A stretch of 64,000 nucleotides of DNA from Ulota crispa (taxonomy: Eukaryota; Streptophyta; Bryopsida; Orthotrichales; Orthotrichaceae): assembly GCA_963920765.1 (NCBI GenBank), contig OY987249.1, forward strand, positions 9,486,817 to 9,550,816. The letters are read 5' to 3'. A program made the translations under genes and the position numbers. Each line of letters begins with the position of its first letter. Positions within the stretch are counted from its first letter, which is position 1. The notes beneath the pieces were generated by a model that was not told the DNA's origin, ran no database searches, and worked only from the letters and a program-made list of their open reading frames with translations. Positions 12,303-24,202 of the stretch are shown one piece after another.

Positions 12303-13056
12303 TTAATGAATATGGCGTTGTTGGCCCTTTTGGGGGACAAATGGGGTTTTGGGCATGTACTTACAACTTAACTACTTTGTGTGATTTTGTGAAACTTTTA
12401 TGGATGATGGGGAATTCAAAGATCTACGCGGGCATCTAGTTTTTTCTTCATTCGAACATCTATTGAAGAAGTTAAAAATGAATTTATGGAAAATGGGCAA
12501 GATTGGGCAGCCCAAAAATTTCTTTAAAATTTGCATTTAAAAAAAATAAATATATGAAATAGGTTCTTTAGACTTACATATAGATGGGGAGCTTTGAATC
12601 ATTCAATTTTGATTGATGAGATGAAAGTTATGAGAAGTTTTTGTTTGCGGGCAAGTGTGGTTTTGAGAAACCACACCTGCTTGCAAACAAAAAACTTTTC
12701 ATAACTCTCATCTTGCCCATTTTCCATAAATTCAATTTTTACTTCTTCAATAGATGTTGGAATGAAGAAAAAATTAAATGCCCATGTAGATCTTTGAATT
12801 CCCCATCATCCATAAAAATTTCAGAAAATCACACAAAGTAGTTTAGTCATAGGTACATGCCCAAAATCCCATTTGTCTTCTGAAGGGACCATGGTCCTTT
12901 AGGGGTTAATGTCACAATAGGGTGTCCATAATATTGTTGCCAAGTAGTGCACAATATAAATTTCATAAGGATGTGGAGTTATTTGGGCAGCTTTTTTTCT
13001 CTTGACCAATGACAAAGTTATCAAACCTATAAGCATGTAGAGAGTACATTTATCTA

Positions 13057-13299
13057 TCTATATTATGAAGTATCAAGTGTTGTTCTCTCACACTAAATTC
13101 AAAATTCTCTAATAATATTAGGAGCTTGAAATTTTCTAATATAGAGCATCATGTGTCAAGCATAGGGTGTCTATCCATCATCCAAATTTTGAAATTCAAG
13201 AGGGGGGAGGGAGAGGAAAAAGCGTGAAATTGGAGGGTAAAATGTCACCTCAAAAATCACTACATGCGCAAAGCTTGGACAAAGCATACTTCTACCTAG
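13057..13299. mobile_element. Helitron-like non-autonomous repeat T1 (tentative)
   Basis: Starts TCTATATTATGAAG after an A and ends CTACCTAG before an A, with a GCGCAAAGC ... GCATAC motif before the end. Related to T2 and T3. TC start, CTRR end and lack of target duplication fit Helitrons, but the end hairpin is weak here. Confidence 0.35.
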
Positions 13300-13731
13300 A
13301 AAGTTGCAATACAATAATACATTCATGAAGTATAACATGTACTTGATTTTTTGCTTATTTCGTTTTTGCTATACCCTAAGGCTATTTTTTGAACCATTTC
13401 TGGCCAACCCTGCTCTGAGTGCTCTCCAAGTACAGTACTGCAAAGCAAGCAAAATCAAATGGAATTACCTTCGTGGCAGATGAAGGTACATGGGACACTC
13501 TTGGCCATCTAACTTAAGGTTTTTATGTCACAAGCGTGCATTTCATGAATTTCATGTAAATAAACACGTTCACTTAAACAAATTTTAAATCTACGTAGCT
13601 TGAATTCCCTAACCCCATTTTGTACAATAATTTTCGCATGTGCTCTTACTTGTTTGTATTGAAGTGAGATTTGGTCCAAAGTGGAGGTGGACAAAAACTT
13701 AGTTATTTCACACCATTTAGCACCCATCTTA
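13300..13731. other. Unassigned spacer
   Basis: No gene, RNA or element end recognised. Confidence 0.4.
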
Positions 13732-14095
13732 GGGGCTGTTCACGGTACGTCTACTGTCCCACGTCCTTTTGAAATTTTAATATCAGATTGGTTGTGAGCC
13801 AAAGAGTGGGATTTGGCAATTTGCACTATTTCTCATGTCTTGTTCACTATATTTTGCTAACCTGGCAACACTTTTAGAAATTTTGGTGCCAAGAACGTGG
13901 GATTTCATTTAAGGGTTTGAGTTGATCATTTTGCTAAACTCAACTTTTAGCTCAAATTTCACCAACATTTTTGTATAAAATATTCATGACTTTCTTGAGT
14001 ACTCCTTCTTGCCCTTAACAAATTAGTGAAGTTGAGATTTTGCATTGAAATGGGACTTGTAGAGACAAGTCATGGGATGTAAAGTGAATTGCCCC
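13732..14095. mobile_element. Tourist-like MITE P1 (364 bp), TTA duplication
   Basis: GGGGCTGTTCACGGTACG ... AAAGTGAATTGCCCC, flanked by TTA at 13729-13731 and 14096-14098. GGGSC ends with TTA duplications are typical of PIF/Harbinger MITEs. Confidence 0.8.
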
Positions 14096-14098
14096 TTA

Positions 14099-16568
14099 GT
14101 TGAAACATCACCATGTAATTGGATTTTTATTCCCCCAATGCTTGTTCAATCACGGGCTCCTCATAGTTTTCTTTAAGTTTGAAGATAATTAGTGTCTTGA
14201 GTCCACCTTCTCCATGAGACAATTTCTTTTGTTATTGAACAAAGAGGTGGTTTGGAAGTAGGTTAGACCTTTTCTCAAAATAACCTCCTCAAATGAAGCG
14301 TATGTTGTGAATGGTTTGGTTCAACTATGCCTACTAATCTTCATAGACCTTAGATGGCATGTTTCATCTTTGATGACTCCATTAAGAGGTTGACCTTGTA
14401 AAGAACCAACATGTTATGTGCTTCAAGAAATTTTCAAGTCTTCAAGTGACAACAAGGTCATTTGACCCTTCATCACAATTGGGCATATTATGGTGGAAAC
14501 TACCCTACCAATGTGCAAGTTTGAATTCACAACCACCTCTTGGTGTGCCAAGGCCAAAGTCACCAAGGCAAGGCCACAATTGCCTTAAGAGGTGGTTCAT
14601 GCTATGCTCCAAGTTCTATTAAACTTGCAAAATGTGATCAAGTGAGAAGTTAAAAATATAGTTCTTTGCTTCATACTATGGTGCGTGACAGCATAAACCA
14701 GCCAACCCCTAAAAGTGGCCAAATTCTTGGGTAGTTCATTTTTCTTCTCTTTTAGCCCTGACCTGCTCTAAAAGTTCACGGAAGTAACAATCTCATTGGT
14801 CGATTCCCAATTCTGCCACAATGAGCATTAATGCCCTGACATCCTTTCAATAAATTATTATTTTAGTTAGCCAATCATATTTATGTCAATTATTCATTTT
14901 AGAGCATTAAGTGTCAAGGTGGCCAATTCTTTGCTCTTGTAGTGTAAAATGTCAAATAGTTGCCATTTTTTAATGATGATAACTTTTTTTTGGCAATTGA
15001 TAACTCCAATTTTTCTTTGTAACTTTTTTCCTAACATCTCATTGCTTGTAGTTACAAAGAGATATAATTTTTTGAGGTTTGCTATAAATAGTTAATATGA
15101 TTGTTGCATCTTTGTTGGTTTATGGTGGCACGCACTATACATCCAATGTTTTGGTTCACTTGGGAAGTGCATGCATGGCTACAAATGGTTTGCCCTATTA
15201 TCATTGCATCTTAAATAAAAACTCAATTACCAAAAACACAATAAACCATTTGCCATTGTTATGGTATCATCTAAAGGTAAATGAACTAGGGTTCTAGATC
15301 AAGTTTCAAAATCCTAAATAAGTGAAGTATATATTGTTTATTAAAGTATAAATGAGGTAGGGTCAATTTTAAGCTCAATTTTGAAATTGCCCTATTATCA
15401 CTTTTCAACTATTTCAAGACATCACACATGATTACATTTTGTAATTTTCAACTGTAGGCTTTCATCTTCTTGTTTTTGGCCTTTGTGGTCATCCATGAAA
15501 ACTAGCTAAGCTAACAAAATTTGGTTGTTCTTTATTTTTTTGTAATTGACGTTGCAACAACAAGGCTCCTACAATTGGGCATGAATTTTGAAAAATCTAC
15601 TTACTAAATTGTGAAAATGTATGCCTTTTGCATAAAATATTCAATAATTATTCTTTGCCATCATCACATCTCAACAAGAACTTATCTATGTGCTACCAAT
15701 AAAACTAAATTTTATTGACAATGGTTTTAAATCTATAGCAACTCACCTTACTTTATAAGTAATAATAGTGAACCGTGGTATCATTTTTTCCTTGCAAAGG
15801 AACAATAAATCTTATGAAGGTTTATGTACATATTAGGGTATGTTTGCACTAGTGTGTTAGGGGTGATAATAGAAAGTCAATTCAACTCAAAAACAAACTT
15901 GAACTCATTTTTGAGTTCTTTGATGAATTTTTTCTTAACATCAAGTGAGGATATAAGCAAACAACAATTTTGCTTCATCCAAGAAAAATAATTAGTTCTT
16001 TTATTTATTTATCAAAATCCAAAGTTTATCATTTTGGTTTTTACGTGAACCATTATTTGATGATGTTTTTTTTTTCATTTTTTTCATTTTTTTTTAGTAA
16101 TTTCACCACTCATATTTTTGTTATATATCTACATTCTTATTTGTTTGTTAGAAAACTTGAACTTGCTTACCAATCTAGAGGAATCCATTCACTTACTCAT
16201 GCACTTTGATAGTTTCAAAATACCATGTAAACATGCATTCACCAAATGTTTGTTCTCAAAGTCAACAATTATATAACCTGATAATTAGGAGATAAATTTT
16301 TCTTCATAAGCACCAATACTTTCTACGGAATTTGGTGATAAAATTGTGAGTAGGGCTATCATGCAGTGATAGCCATAAAGCATTCTTCAATTCTAACTGC
16401 CAATCTCCTTTTTGGAGAGTACAAATTTCCAAAAAGAGGGCAAAAACTACTTGTTAATCATCTTTATATTTAATATTGGAAAACCCAAAAAATAATTTCA
16501 ATGTAACTAAAAATGTTCATAGTATATAAAATAGATTTTTGTTATTATTTTTTACAACATCTATTTTT
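14099..16568. other. Long unassigned AT-rich stretch
   Basis: No supported gene. A single CCCCTAAAAGTGGCC at about 14706 looks like an orphan terminus of the TTAA group (preceded by CCAA) with no partner found. Short ORFs have no recognisable domain. Confidence 0.35.
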
Positions 16569-16630
16569 AACCCGTGAGCTTAATCTATGAGCCTAACCCG
16601 TGAGCTTAATCCATGAGCCTAACCCGTGAG
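16569..16630. repeat. 26-bp tandem repeat, 2.4 copies
   Basis: Units at 16569-16594 and 16595-16620, then a partial at 16621-16630; the unit begins AACCCGTGAGCTTAAT. One base differs between the full copies. Confidence 0.85.
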
Positions 16631-16711
16631 CGCTCAGTGTCTTGATGGAGATCTCTCCATGATGTAGATACTTGTTATTTATTTATATTTGTGTTGATTT
16701 TAATAAATCAA

Positions 16712-16980
16712 TAGTTGTGACAAGATGGGTGGTTGTGGTAAGGACCACGGTTTGGTAATAGCGCAGCAGCCATAGATTCCAGTGCACTGCGCCGTCTTGT
16801 CACATGCACAGCTCAGGAAGGTAGGTAGCGGGTTGGCTAGGCCAATTTCCTGCCTCACTAGCTGCCAAGCCGTAGATCGCCATCATTGCTCGACAAATCC
16901 AATGGAGTTCGAACTCGGATCGGCGGGCGGCTAGAGACAACCGCTTCTCTAGCCAACCAAGTCTACGACTTCGCAATTAA
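16712..16980 (-). mobile_element. Probable tRNA-derived SINE
   Basis: On the minus strand an A-box-like TTGGCTAGAGAAGCGG (16956-16941) is followed by a B-box-like GAGTTCGAACTCC (16916-16904), the order expected of an internal pol III promoter. The segment is clearly GC-richer than its AT-rich flanks. The gap between boxes is slightly short for an intact tRNA. Ends and target duplication were not resolved. Confidence 0.5.
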
Positions 16981-18342
16981 AAACAAGCATTTGATGCTAT
17001 TATATGCCCACAAGAGCACGTGGCTATTTTATGGTGGTGTTTATTTTGTCATTTAATCATTTTTATATGTTTATTTAGATGTTTTGGAAGGCTCATATAT
17101 TTTGCTTTTGTTTGAATAAAAAATATTAAGGATTTAGAAGTCAATGGGACAAGTGTGAAAAGAAAAGGAGTTTGGCATCTATGGTGGAGTTAGGATAGAG
17201 AGGAACATGGGCTGATGTGCCTCACCTTCCTACCCTAAATATGGTCGAAATTATGGAGGAAAGATACCTTAGTTGTTGGAAGTTAGTGTTTGAGTGTTGG
17301 TGAGAAGAAGGGAGAAATTTCAAAACTTTGATGTGAGGGAACTTTCTATGTATAAATGATTTTGAACTGAAATTTGAATGGATTGTTTCTGGTGTGATTA
17401 CCTTTCCATAATGTGTTTGCAAGTTTGATTTAGAGTTGTGATGCAAAAGTTATGAGTGTTTGAATTTTGGAGTCAAAAAGCCAAACTATGAAGAAAGGTT
17501 GAGACTTCAACAAGCCATAGCTTATGATTTGTATATCATTTTGCAACAAAATTTGGAAAGAGTGTTCATCTTAGTTTTATTTCTCTAGAAAGTTTTTAAA
17601 CTTAAGATTTGGAGCTTGAAAGAGAAAGTTATGGAGGTGTGAAGGATTGGAGGTGGCTGCCATTTTGTTATGAGAAGGCCAAAATTTTGAAAAGTTACAA
17701 CTTTTGAACAATTTGAAGACATGAAGACTGAAGATCTGAAGTGTGAAGATCAAGATCGAAGACAATTTTAGTCAGTAACGCACGATCGCAGCAAGATACC
17801 ATGCGTGTTTTCAAGGCGCGCTCCTCTCAACTCGACACCAGGCCATATTTTCAGCTTGAAGGTCGTAGGTAACTTTTGGCTTCTTTTATTTCTTTTAGAG
17901 TTTGCATACTGTGATTAAGGATATGTGACTATTGAAATATTCAATGAACTTCAGAACATAGGTGTAGCCAGTTTTGCAAGAAAGATTGAGCTATGCAATT
18001 GGAAGTTTATAGGAGTCAAAGTCGAATTGATTTTTCTAGCTGGAACAATAAAGTGGGTTCATTTTATTTTTGGGCTTGTTTTCACTATGAATGGCTTTGA
18101 GGGCTGTACCCAAATTTAGATAGTAGATGGGGATAGTAATTAAAGGTGTGCTTGCAAAATCTTAGCATTTTGTGAGCATTCCTTGGGGTTGAAATCCGCC
18201 CACAAATCATTGAACTTTGCATTACAAACTCCAAGGTGACCTAGTCAAACTGGTTACAAAAACCTCCTCTAACAACCGAAAACTTCTCTTTCCTCGAAAA
18301 GCAGAAATTCAAACCACTCCAAGGCCAGATACTGCAAGTCAA
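16981..18342. other. Unassigned stretch
   Basis: No supported gene or element boundary. A somewhat purine-rich segment lies around 17100-17760. Confidence 0.35.
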
Positions 18343-18489
18343 CCCTAAATCAACCCACTACATTCGATAACCACTCTACAGCCCCAATACATAGTACTAG
18401 CTCACACAAAATTAAACATGAATTATGAGCAAGGGCTTCAAAAAAAGAATTTTGGGTGCCCCAATTTAAAGCATTGGGGCGCTTAGGGG
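18343..18489. mobile_element. TTAA-group element H4 (right end clear, left tentative)
   Basis: The right end GCGCTTAGGGG is followed by TTAA (18490-18493). Just inside it a perfect 8-bp stem GCCCCAAT/ATTGGGGC with a 7-nt loop lies at 18458-18480. The left end is proposed at CCCTAAATC after TCAA, but the element would be shorter than its relatives. Confidence 0.45.
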
Positions 18490-18493
18490 TTAA

Positions 18494-20311
18494 CATTCCA
18501 ACTTTGCTTGAACAATTAAATTGTTTATGGTCAATAAAATGATTAGAAAAGAAAACATGCAAAAGAGGCACCATTCATCTTACTTTTACTCAACTAATTG
18601 TTCAATATTGTTGTGATGCATTTCCATCATGACCTTATGTCCATCCGTAGTTGAGTTGTAAACATCAATGTCATATTCTCTTGGAAATTATTGAACCATT
18701 CAGATTCATGAGATTTTGCACTAAAAATTACAAGGAGAACTTCCAATAGAAAGAGGAAATATAATGAAATCTAAAGCTTAGGTTTTCAAACATTTGTGTC
18801 TTATATTTTATACTATAGACACTAGTGTCTAGTAGGGATAATGAGATAATATACTATTTAACACTTTGTAGTAACTATTTCAACATAGTTTACAAATGCC
18901 ATTCAAGAAACAAGAAGAATATTGAGGATACTCCCTCTTGTAATTGTACAATAGAGTGCAAATTTGTGTTTTAAAAACTGTATGCATTTATCAACTATAT
19001 GAATCTACATGCTCTACTTTCTTTCTAAAATCTCAAACCAAAAAAATGTACGGTGAAAATAAGAAGAAATAGGGCATTGGGTGAAATAGGGTGGCAATCT
19101 CTACAATTGGTGGCAAAGGCAAGTCGTTCCCATCAATACAACATTTTTTTGATTTATCAATTTAATCTATTCTACATATACACATACTCACAAACACATA
19201 TGATTATATGCATATGCATATAAAAGTATTAGATTGTAAATAAACCTACTCCAATAAGTGTAATATACATGTCTCTATATACACATCACAGCTTTATTTT
19301 CATCTTGAAATCTAAAATAAAAAATTGTCGATCAAAATGCTAACTAACTATTTGTTTATTTTTCCTTATACAAAAGCAAAACTTGATACAATTGTATAGG
19401 TACTAGTATGACTTACAGGGATGTGGACAAAAAGATCCATTCCTCACTCAAACTCTTCCCATGTAATCAATTCTTCACCAAATCTAAAACCAATTACATA
19501 TTTTAAAAGCCTATAAAGAGGAAAACATGCATTAAAAGTAGAGTATTCCAACTCCATGCCTTTAACCCATGCCAAGTGCTATTTTGCTTTATCAAATATG
19601 TTATATTCATCAACTTTTAATCTTCCACCAACAATGCTTTTAGCTGTTAACCACCTTTTAGAGCTTGAAATTACCTCAATTCAAGCGAGCCTCTTGTAGA
19701 TAGAAAAAGGGACACAATGTACTAAAATTTGACATGAATCAAATTAAGAGAAGTGCTAATAAAAAACATTTGAAAATATCATCAAAGTTTGATTAAAATG
19801 CTTTAAAAATCACTTCAAATCCACCACCAATTTAAAACCAGTTCATTCTCAATCTATAAAAAAAAAAAATTTAAGATATGTAATTTTAAATTTTAGATTT
19901 AGTGAATTATTGATTGCATGGGAGGGGTGTGAGTTGGGAATGGGTCTTTGTGTCCCCCGTCTCTACAATTAATTTAGGATTACCTATATAATTTTGGACT
20001 ATACTTACCACCAAACATCAATAAATTCCTGCATATTTTAATTCTACTTTTTAGATGTAGACAATCTAAGAATTACTTAATCCATTAAAGGATGTTGCCT
20101 ACCAAAAGTCTTGGTTGTATTCATACAAGGACCATTTAGTACTTGGAAAAATAGCTTTATGACAAATTTCAAAAACTTCCCAAAAAATCCTAGTTGAGTG
20201 GTAGTATGTTTGTGACTTGGCTTAAAATTTACAATTCTAATGGAATTCATGTGCTACCCAAATACCTCATCTATACACAATACATGAGAGCGTATACAAT
20301 ACAAGAACATC
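18494..20311. other. Unassigned AT-rich stretch
   Basis: No gene or element ends recognised; contains an A-run near 19858. Confidence 0.35.
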
Positions 20312-20609
20312 CTTTCAGAGTATGCCTTGCCCATTCTTTGCGCAAGCAATGACTTTTTAGACGACTCTTCACCCTCCCTTCCCCTACCTTTCCCTCTCTC
20401 TCCCCTTCAAATTTCCAATGACTTTTCATTCTCCCCTCCCCTAACTTTTCCTCTTCCTCCCGACTTGATTTTCAAATTTTGACAAATTTTGGGTGGTGAA
20501 CAGACACCCAATGCTTGACACGCAATGTCTTATTATGGAGAAGTTCAAACTTGAGGTGTTAATAGAAAATTTTGAATACTGCGTGACAACCTACGCTTTA
20601 TAATATAGA
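20312..20609 (-). mobile_element. Helitron-like non-autonomous repeat T2 (tentative)
   Basis: Read on the minus strand it starts TCTATATTATAAAGCG and ends near GGCATACTCTGAAAG. Its interior matches T3 (TTCTATTAACACC) and T1 (TGTCAAGCAT, GGGTGTC). Ends are not precisely defined. Confidence 0.35.
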
Positions 20610-21771
20610 TATGGCATTAAGAATCCTAGTTAATTTTACTAAGTATTGAGGTAATTAAAGGAAACAGTACTCATATATCAATATCTATTAACTTTCAGAA
20701 TCTCAATCATATTTAGAAGCTTCACAAGCTTTTACCGCACCATGCACGGAGCTAGATTGCCAAGATTGCTCAGAAATTAACTCTAACTAACATCACTCCT
20801 CACTAGCAAATGTTTTCTTTTTGCAGTCGTTTTCCACGAGTTCCCTCAAATCCATCTTCCAAGGTACCGACCCATATCGAAAATTTATTATGCATTTAGT
20901 ATACTCATAAATGAAACTCAAGTAACAACAATCTCACCATTCAATAAATGGGTATTGATTTTACTTCGTCACACCAAAATGGTTCCATTGCAATTTATGT
21001 GGAGATTCAAAGTAGAAGTAAATTCCGCAACGTCATTCATAATACAAAACTTGTTGATCTAAATCATTTTAGTTAAGGCCCCTCTTCTTCAATGGTGAGT
21101 AAAGGAATGGTACATATTTAATAGACAGACTTAAAGGGAGCACTTATAGTTTTTAGTTACAGAAATCAATACCTCATTCTTTTGTTTTTTTGTATTTGTT
21201 TTTTCGAGTGAATTTTTGAGTGGCTTGAAAAAAGAAGAAGTAATAAATGTGCATATTTAGGGGGAGGGTCGGGGGGGGGGGGGCATAATAGATTCTTTTC
21301 TGACGATGTTTCTAGAGTATCAATTAATATGTAGAAATGAAAAGGCTTTTAATCGTAACTTCATTCATAAAAACTAGCTCTTAAACTACCGTAACTAGAA
21401 ATCTCAATCCCTGAATTCTGCCATTACCACACTAACTAGTTCTATAATGAAGACGTGCAAATCTATTACCAAACTCAGGGACCAAGAGAAGATGAATGCC
21501 GGTTGTTATTGGTTAATGCTCCGAGTTAGTGACCCCAAATCTGAGTAAGGTTAGGCCTTAACTGTTTTTTAAAAAATGTTTAACTTACCAGCAGGTAATC
21601 GGTAATATTTTACTCGTATAGTTTGGCATAAATAAACAAATATTTTTTCAGGTATTTTTTCCTTACAGCTACCAAAAAAACAAAACAAAAAACAATAATA
21701 TCCCTTCGTTAGATTTTAGGGGTAATGCAACATTTTGAGCAACTTTGTCCCACTATTATAAGGGCATCTCT
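20610..21771. other. Unassigned stretch with 13-G run
   Basis: A G13 homopolymer lies at 21271-21283. No gene or element ends recognised. Confidence 0.4.
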
Positions 21772-22059
21772 AAGGGTGGCTCAAACACGTTCAAAGTGGA
21801 TGAAAAGTGTTGAGGTCCCTCTCAAAATCCTTTCACTTTGTCTTATCGTGTTTAGCAAGGACCCTTCAAGCTAATATTCATCTTAAGTTTAGTAAATTTT
21901 ATCCTCTTCTTTTCTTGATAAGTGGTCAACTAATTATTTATGGGGTGTGTTGGAGTGCAAGGCCACCTTTTTGAAAAGCATGGGTGGAGATCAAGGAGCT
22001 TGAGGGCCACCCAAAAGAGATGGAAAACTTTGAAAGAGCTTGGACTGGTGGAGATGCTT
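21772..22059. mobile_element. MITE R2 (288 bp), TAA duplication
   Basis: GGGCATCTCTAAGGGTGG ... GACTGGTGGAGATGCTT, flanked by TAA at 21769-21771 and 22060-22062. Nearly full-length match to R3. Confidence 0.8.
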
Positions 22060-22062
22060 TAA

Positions 22063-23009
22063 GTTAGGTAGCTTGAAAACAATGCTACAAGGGTTCATTT
22101 GCCTTTTCATGGGCATTTTGAGTTAAAAATAATTGTTTGTCTAATTTTCATACAAAGGGAAATGAATGTCAAATGTAACATTTTTTTTTGTGTTTTTTGA
22201 AGCATTATTGAATTATTAATGAATTTTCAAATTTTTTTGTAGTAGGCATCTATTTGTGATTCTAGGTCTCCCATAAACTGCTCCCCTACAACTTGTAAAA
22301 AAATGAGGTGAAATCAAGGAATATGATTGACTATTGCAATAAAATATATTTTTTCTTTTATGACTAAAGAGGGTCTATTCAAAAACCATCTCATATCCAT
22401 TCTTGAACTACCTATGATATGATGTTCAAGAGAAGGATTACAATTTGAGCTACCTACCTTAGTTGGTAATAAGTGTCATGCACTAATATGACAATGTTTT
22501 GATACGTTCAATAGCAATGTCTATCTCACCTTTTGGGGAGCACACTATGAGAAGTGATATTTCAAACGAGGCAAAGTTCATGATGTCTATCGACCACCTC
22601 CTCACTGAAATCAAATTTTGAGATCACATTTAACAAAACACAACAAACCATTGGACCCCTTACTTCGAGATGTATTGTTAATGTGGGTGTTTCAAAACTA
22701 ATATCGGATAAAGTTGGATTTTTTTCCATGAAAAAACCACAAAGTTTTGTGCACCCAACAAAGTGCAAAAATTACAAGCATGGACTTATTGTTGCGTGGG
22801 AAAATAAGAAAACAACAAAGACACTAGCGTGGAAATCACCGCAAGAAACTTTGATTTTTCTCTTGCAAAAAACGGTGAAAAAAAAATTGTCTTTGCTAAA
22901 ATATCAATCAAGCTTCGAAGCTTTGTATTAAAGTAAATTTTTTTGGGTGTTATATTTTGGGGGTAAAATCTTCTAATGTGTATGAAATTTGAAGACTTTG
23001 GCATATTTA
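22063..23009. other. Unassigned stretch
   Basis: No supported gene; overlapping short ORFs on both strands at 22562-23016 lack recognisable domains. Confidence 0.35.
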
Positions 23010-23572
23010 GAGTCACTTCACACTATGGGTAAAGGTCAAGAGGCTGTCAATTTTCACCAATCAAACTGCACAAAACTAAGAGTTTGGTCTTTTGGCCCTT
23101 CATTTTAGAGGCTAATATCTAAAGGTAGTCATCCTCTAAACGTTTACATGGTAGCATTTTATCATCCAAAGCTACGGCCTCTCAAGAAAAGTTTGGGTCA
23201 AGCAAAAATGGAGACCCAAATTATGATTGAGACTTTAGAGACCGTCAATTCTATTTCATATAATATTAAAAAATTGGCAAGATCTTGGCCGTTAGATTTG
23301 GAAGGTTTAAGAAATGCTATGACTTTGGACTCTAGGTTTGACCTTTGGAGGCTTCACACTATGACCATTCAAGTTGAGACGCTGAGAAAGTTTATTGCCA
23401 AGAGTTTGGCATTTGGACTTGACCTTTGAAAACCTCATACTAAAGGCGGACAAAAATGTTGAAAACAATATTTTATTGCCTATTTTCAACCCATTTCTTT
23501 GACTTCTCAACAATGTTTGGCCACTCAATCCCACGGCCTCTTGGCTTTGTCGGCCATAGTGTGAAGCGGCCC
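23010..23572. mobile_element. Tourist-like element P4 (563 bp), TTA duplication
   Basis: GAGTCACTTCACACTATGG ... CCATAGTGTGAAGCGGCCC, flanked by TTA at 23007-23009 and 23573-23575. Inverted repeats match at most of 19 positions. Longer than P1/P2 and with a different interior. Confidence 0.7.
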
Positions 23573-23852
23573 TTAGTAATGGGGTTTTGGCCCATTTGAG
23601 ATCACGATGATAATCAGAAGAGAGAGCACTTGTAAATGATCAGGATTTGCTTGGTTTATGACCTTCCCTTCTCCTCTACCCCTTTTATTTAATAAATCCT
23701 TCAAACTTCCCATTTACAAAAGGATTGTCTTTGATGCATGGGAAGGCTTTCAAATGATACTCCAATCCAATCAAGGGTGAAAGGGTCCTTCATAATGCAT
23801 GGGTAGCATTTTGATACGTAAAACTTGCCACTTGTTGCGCCGCGTACGTACA

Positions 23853-24202
23853 TCTATAAAGCTTCAAGTGTATATGTGCCACGCAATATTCAATATTCTC
23901 TATTAACACCACAAGTTCAAAATTTCTATATACAAAGCATGGGTGTTGTAAGTCACGCAAGATTTGAAAATCAAAGAGGGAGAGGAAGAAGAAAATGGCA
24001 AGGAAAGGGAGGGTGAAAAGTCACCCAAAATTTAATGGTGGAAGGAGGAAAAAAAAGCACAAATATGGAGAGTGAAAAGTCATTAAAAATTTGAGGGGTA
24101 GGAGAAATTGTAAGGAAAGGGAGGGTGAAAAGTCACCTAAAAAATCACAATAAATTAAGAGAAACACATTGCAAAGCGTATGTAAGGCATACTCATAATA
24201 AG
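23853..24202. mobile_element. Helitron-like repeat T3 with internal ~57-bp repeats
   Basis: Starts TCTATAAAGCTTC after an A and has a perfect hairpin GTATG-TAAGG-CATAC (24178-24192) about 10 bp from the proposed 3' end. Three degenerate copies of a unit containing GAGGGTGAAAAGTCAC lie at about 24000-24145. Related to T1 and T2. Confidence 0.4.

Larger units (their letters stand above)
11244..12319. mobile_element. Foldback element E7, nested in A4 and itself interrupted
   Basis: Left end AATGCCATATTTGTTAA and right end TTAATGAATATGGCGTT, flanked by GTTG at 11240-11243 and 12320-12323. Contains F1 and J2 near its right end. Without them it is about 276 bp, close to E6 (257) and E1 (250). The interior matches E6 inverted (GAGGAATTTGTGAGGGA). 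Confidence 0.65.
11227..12905. mobile_element. TTAA-bounded foldback element A4 with three further elements nested inside
   Basis: TTAA at 11223-11226 and 12906-12909; starts CCCCTAAAGGACC and ends GGTCCTTTAGGGG. E7 (11244-12319) sits inside it; removing E7 leaves about 600 bp. The right half (about 12661-12905) is an inverted copy of part of the left (12325-12660), so A4 is a foldback derivative of family A. Confidence 0.75.

Noticed and set aside
16904-16956. Functional tRNA gene
   Set aside because: The A-box/B-box spacing is short and no complete acceptor stem could be drawn; a SINE head fits better.
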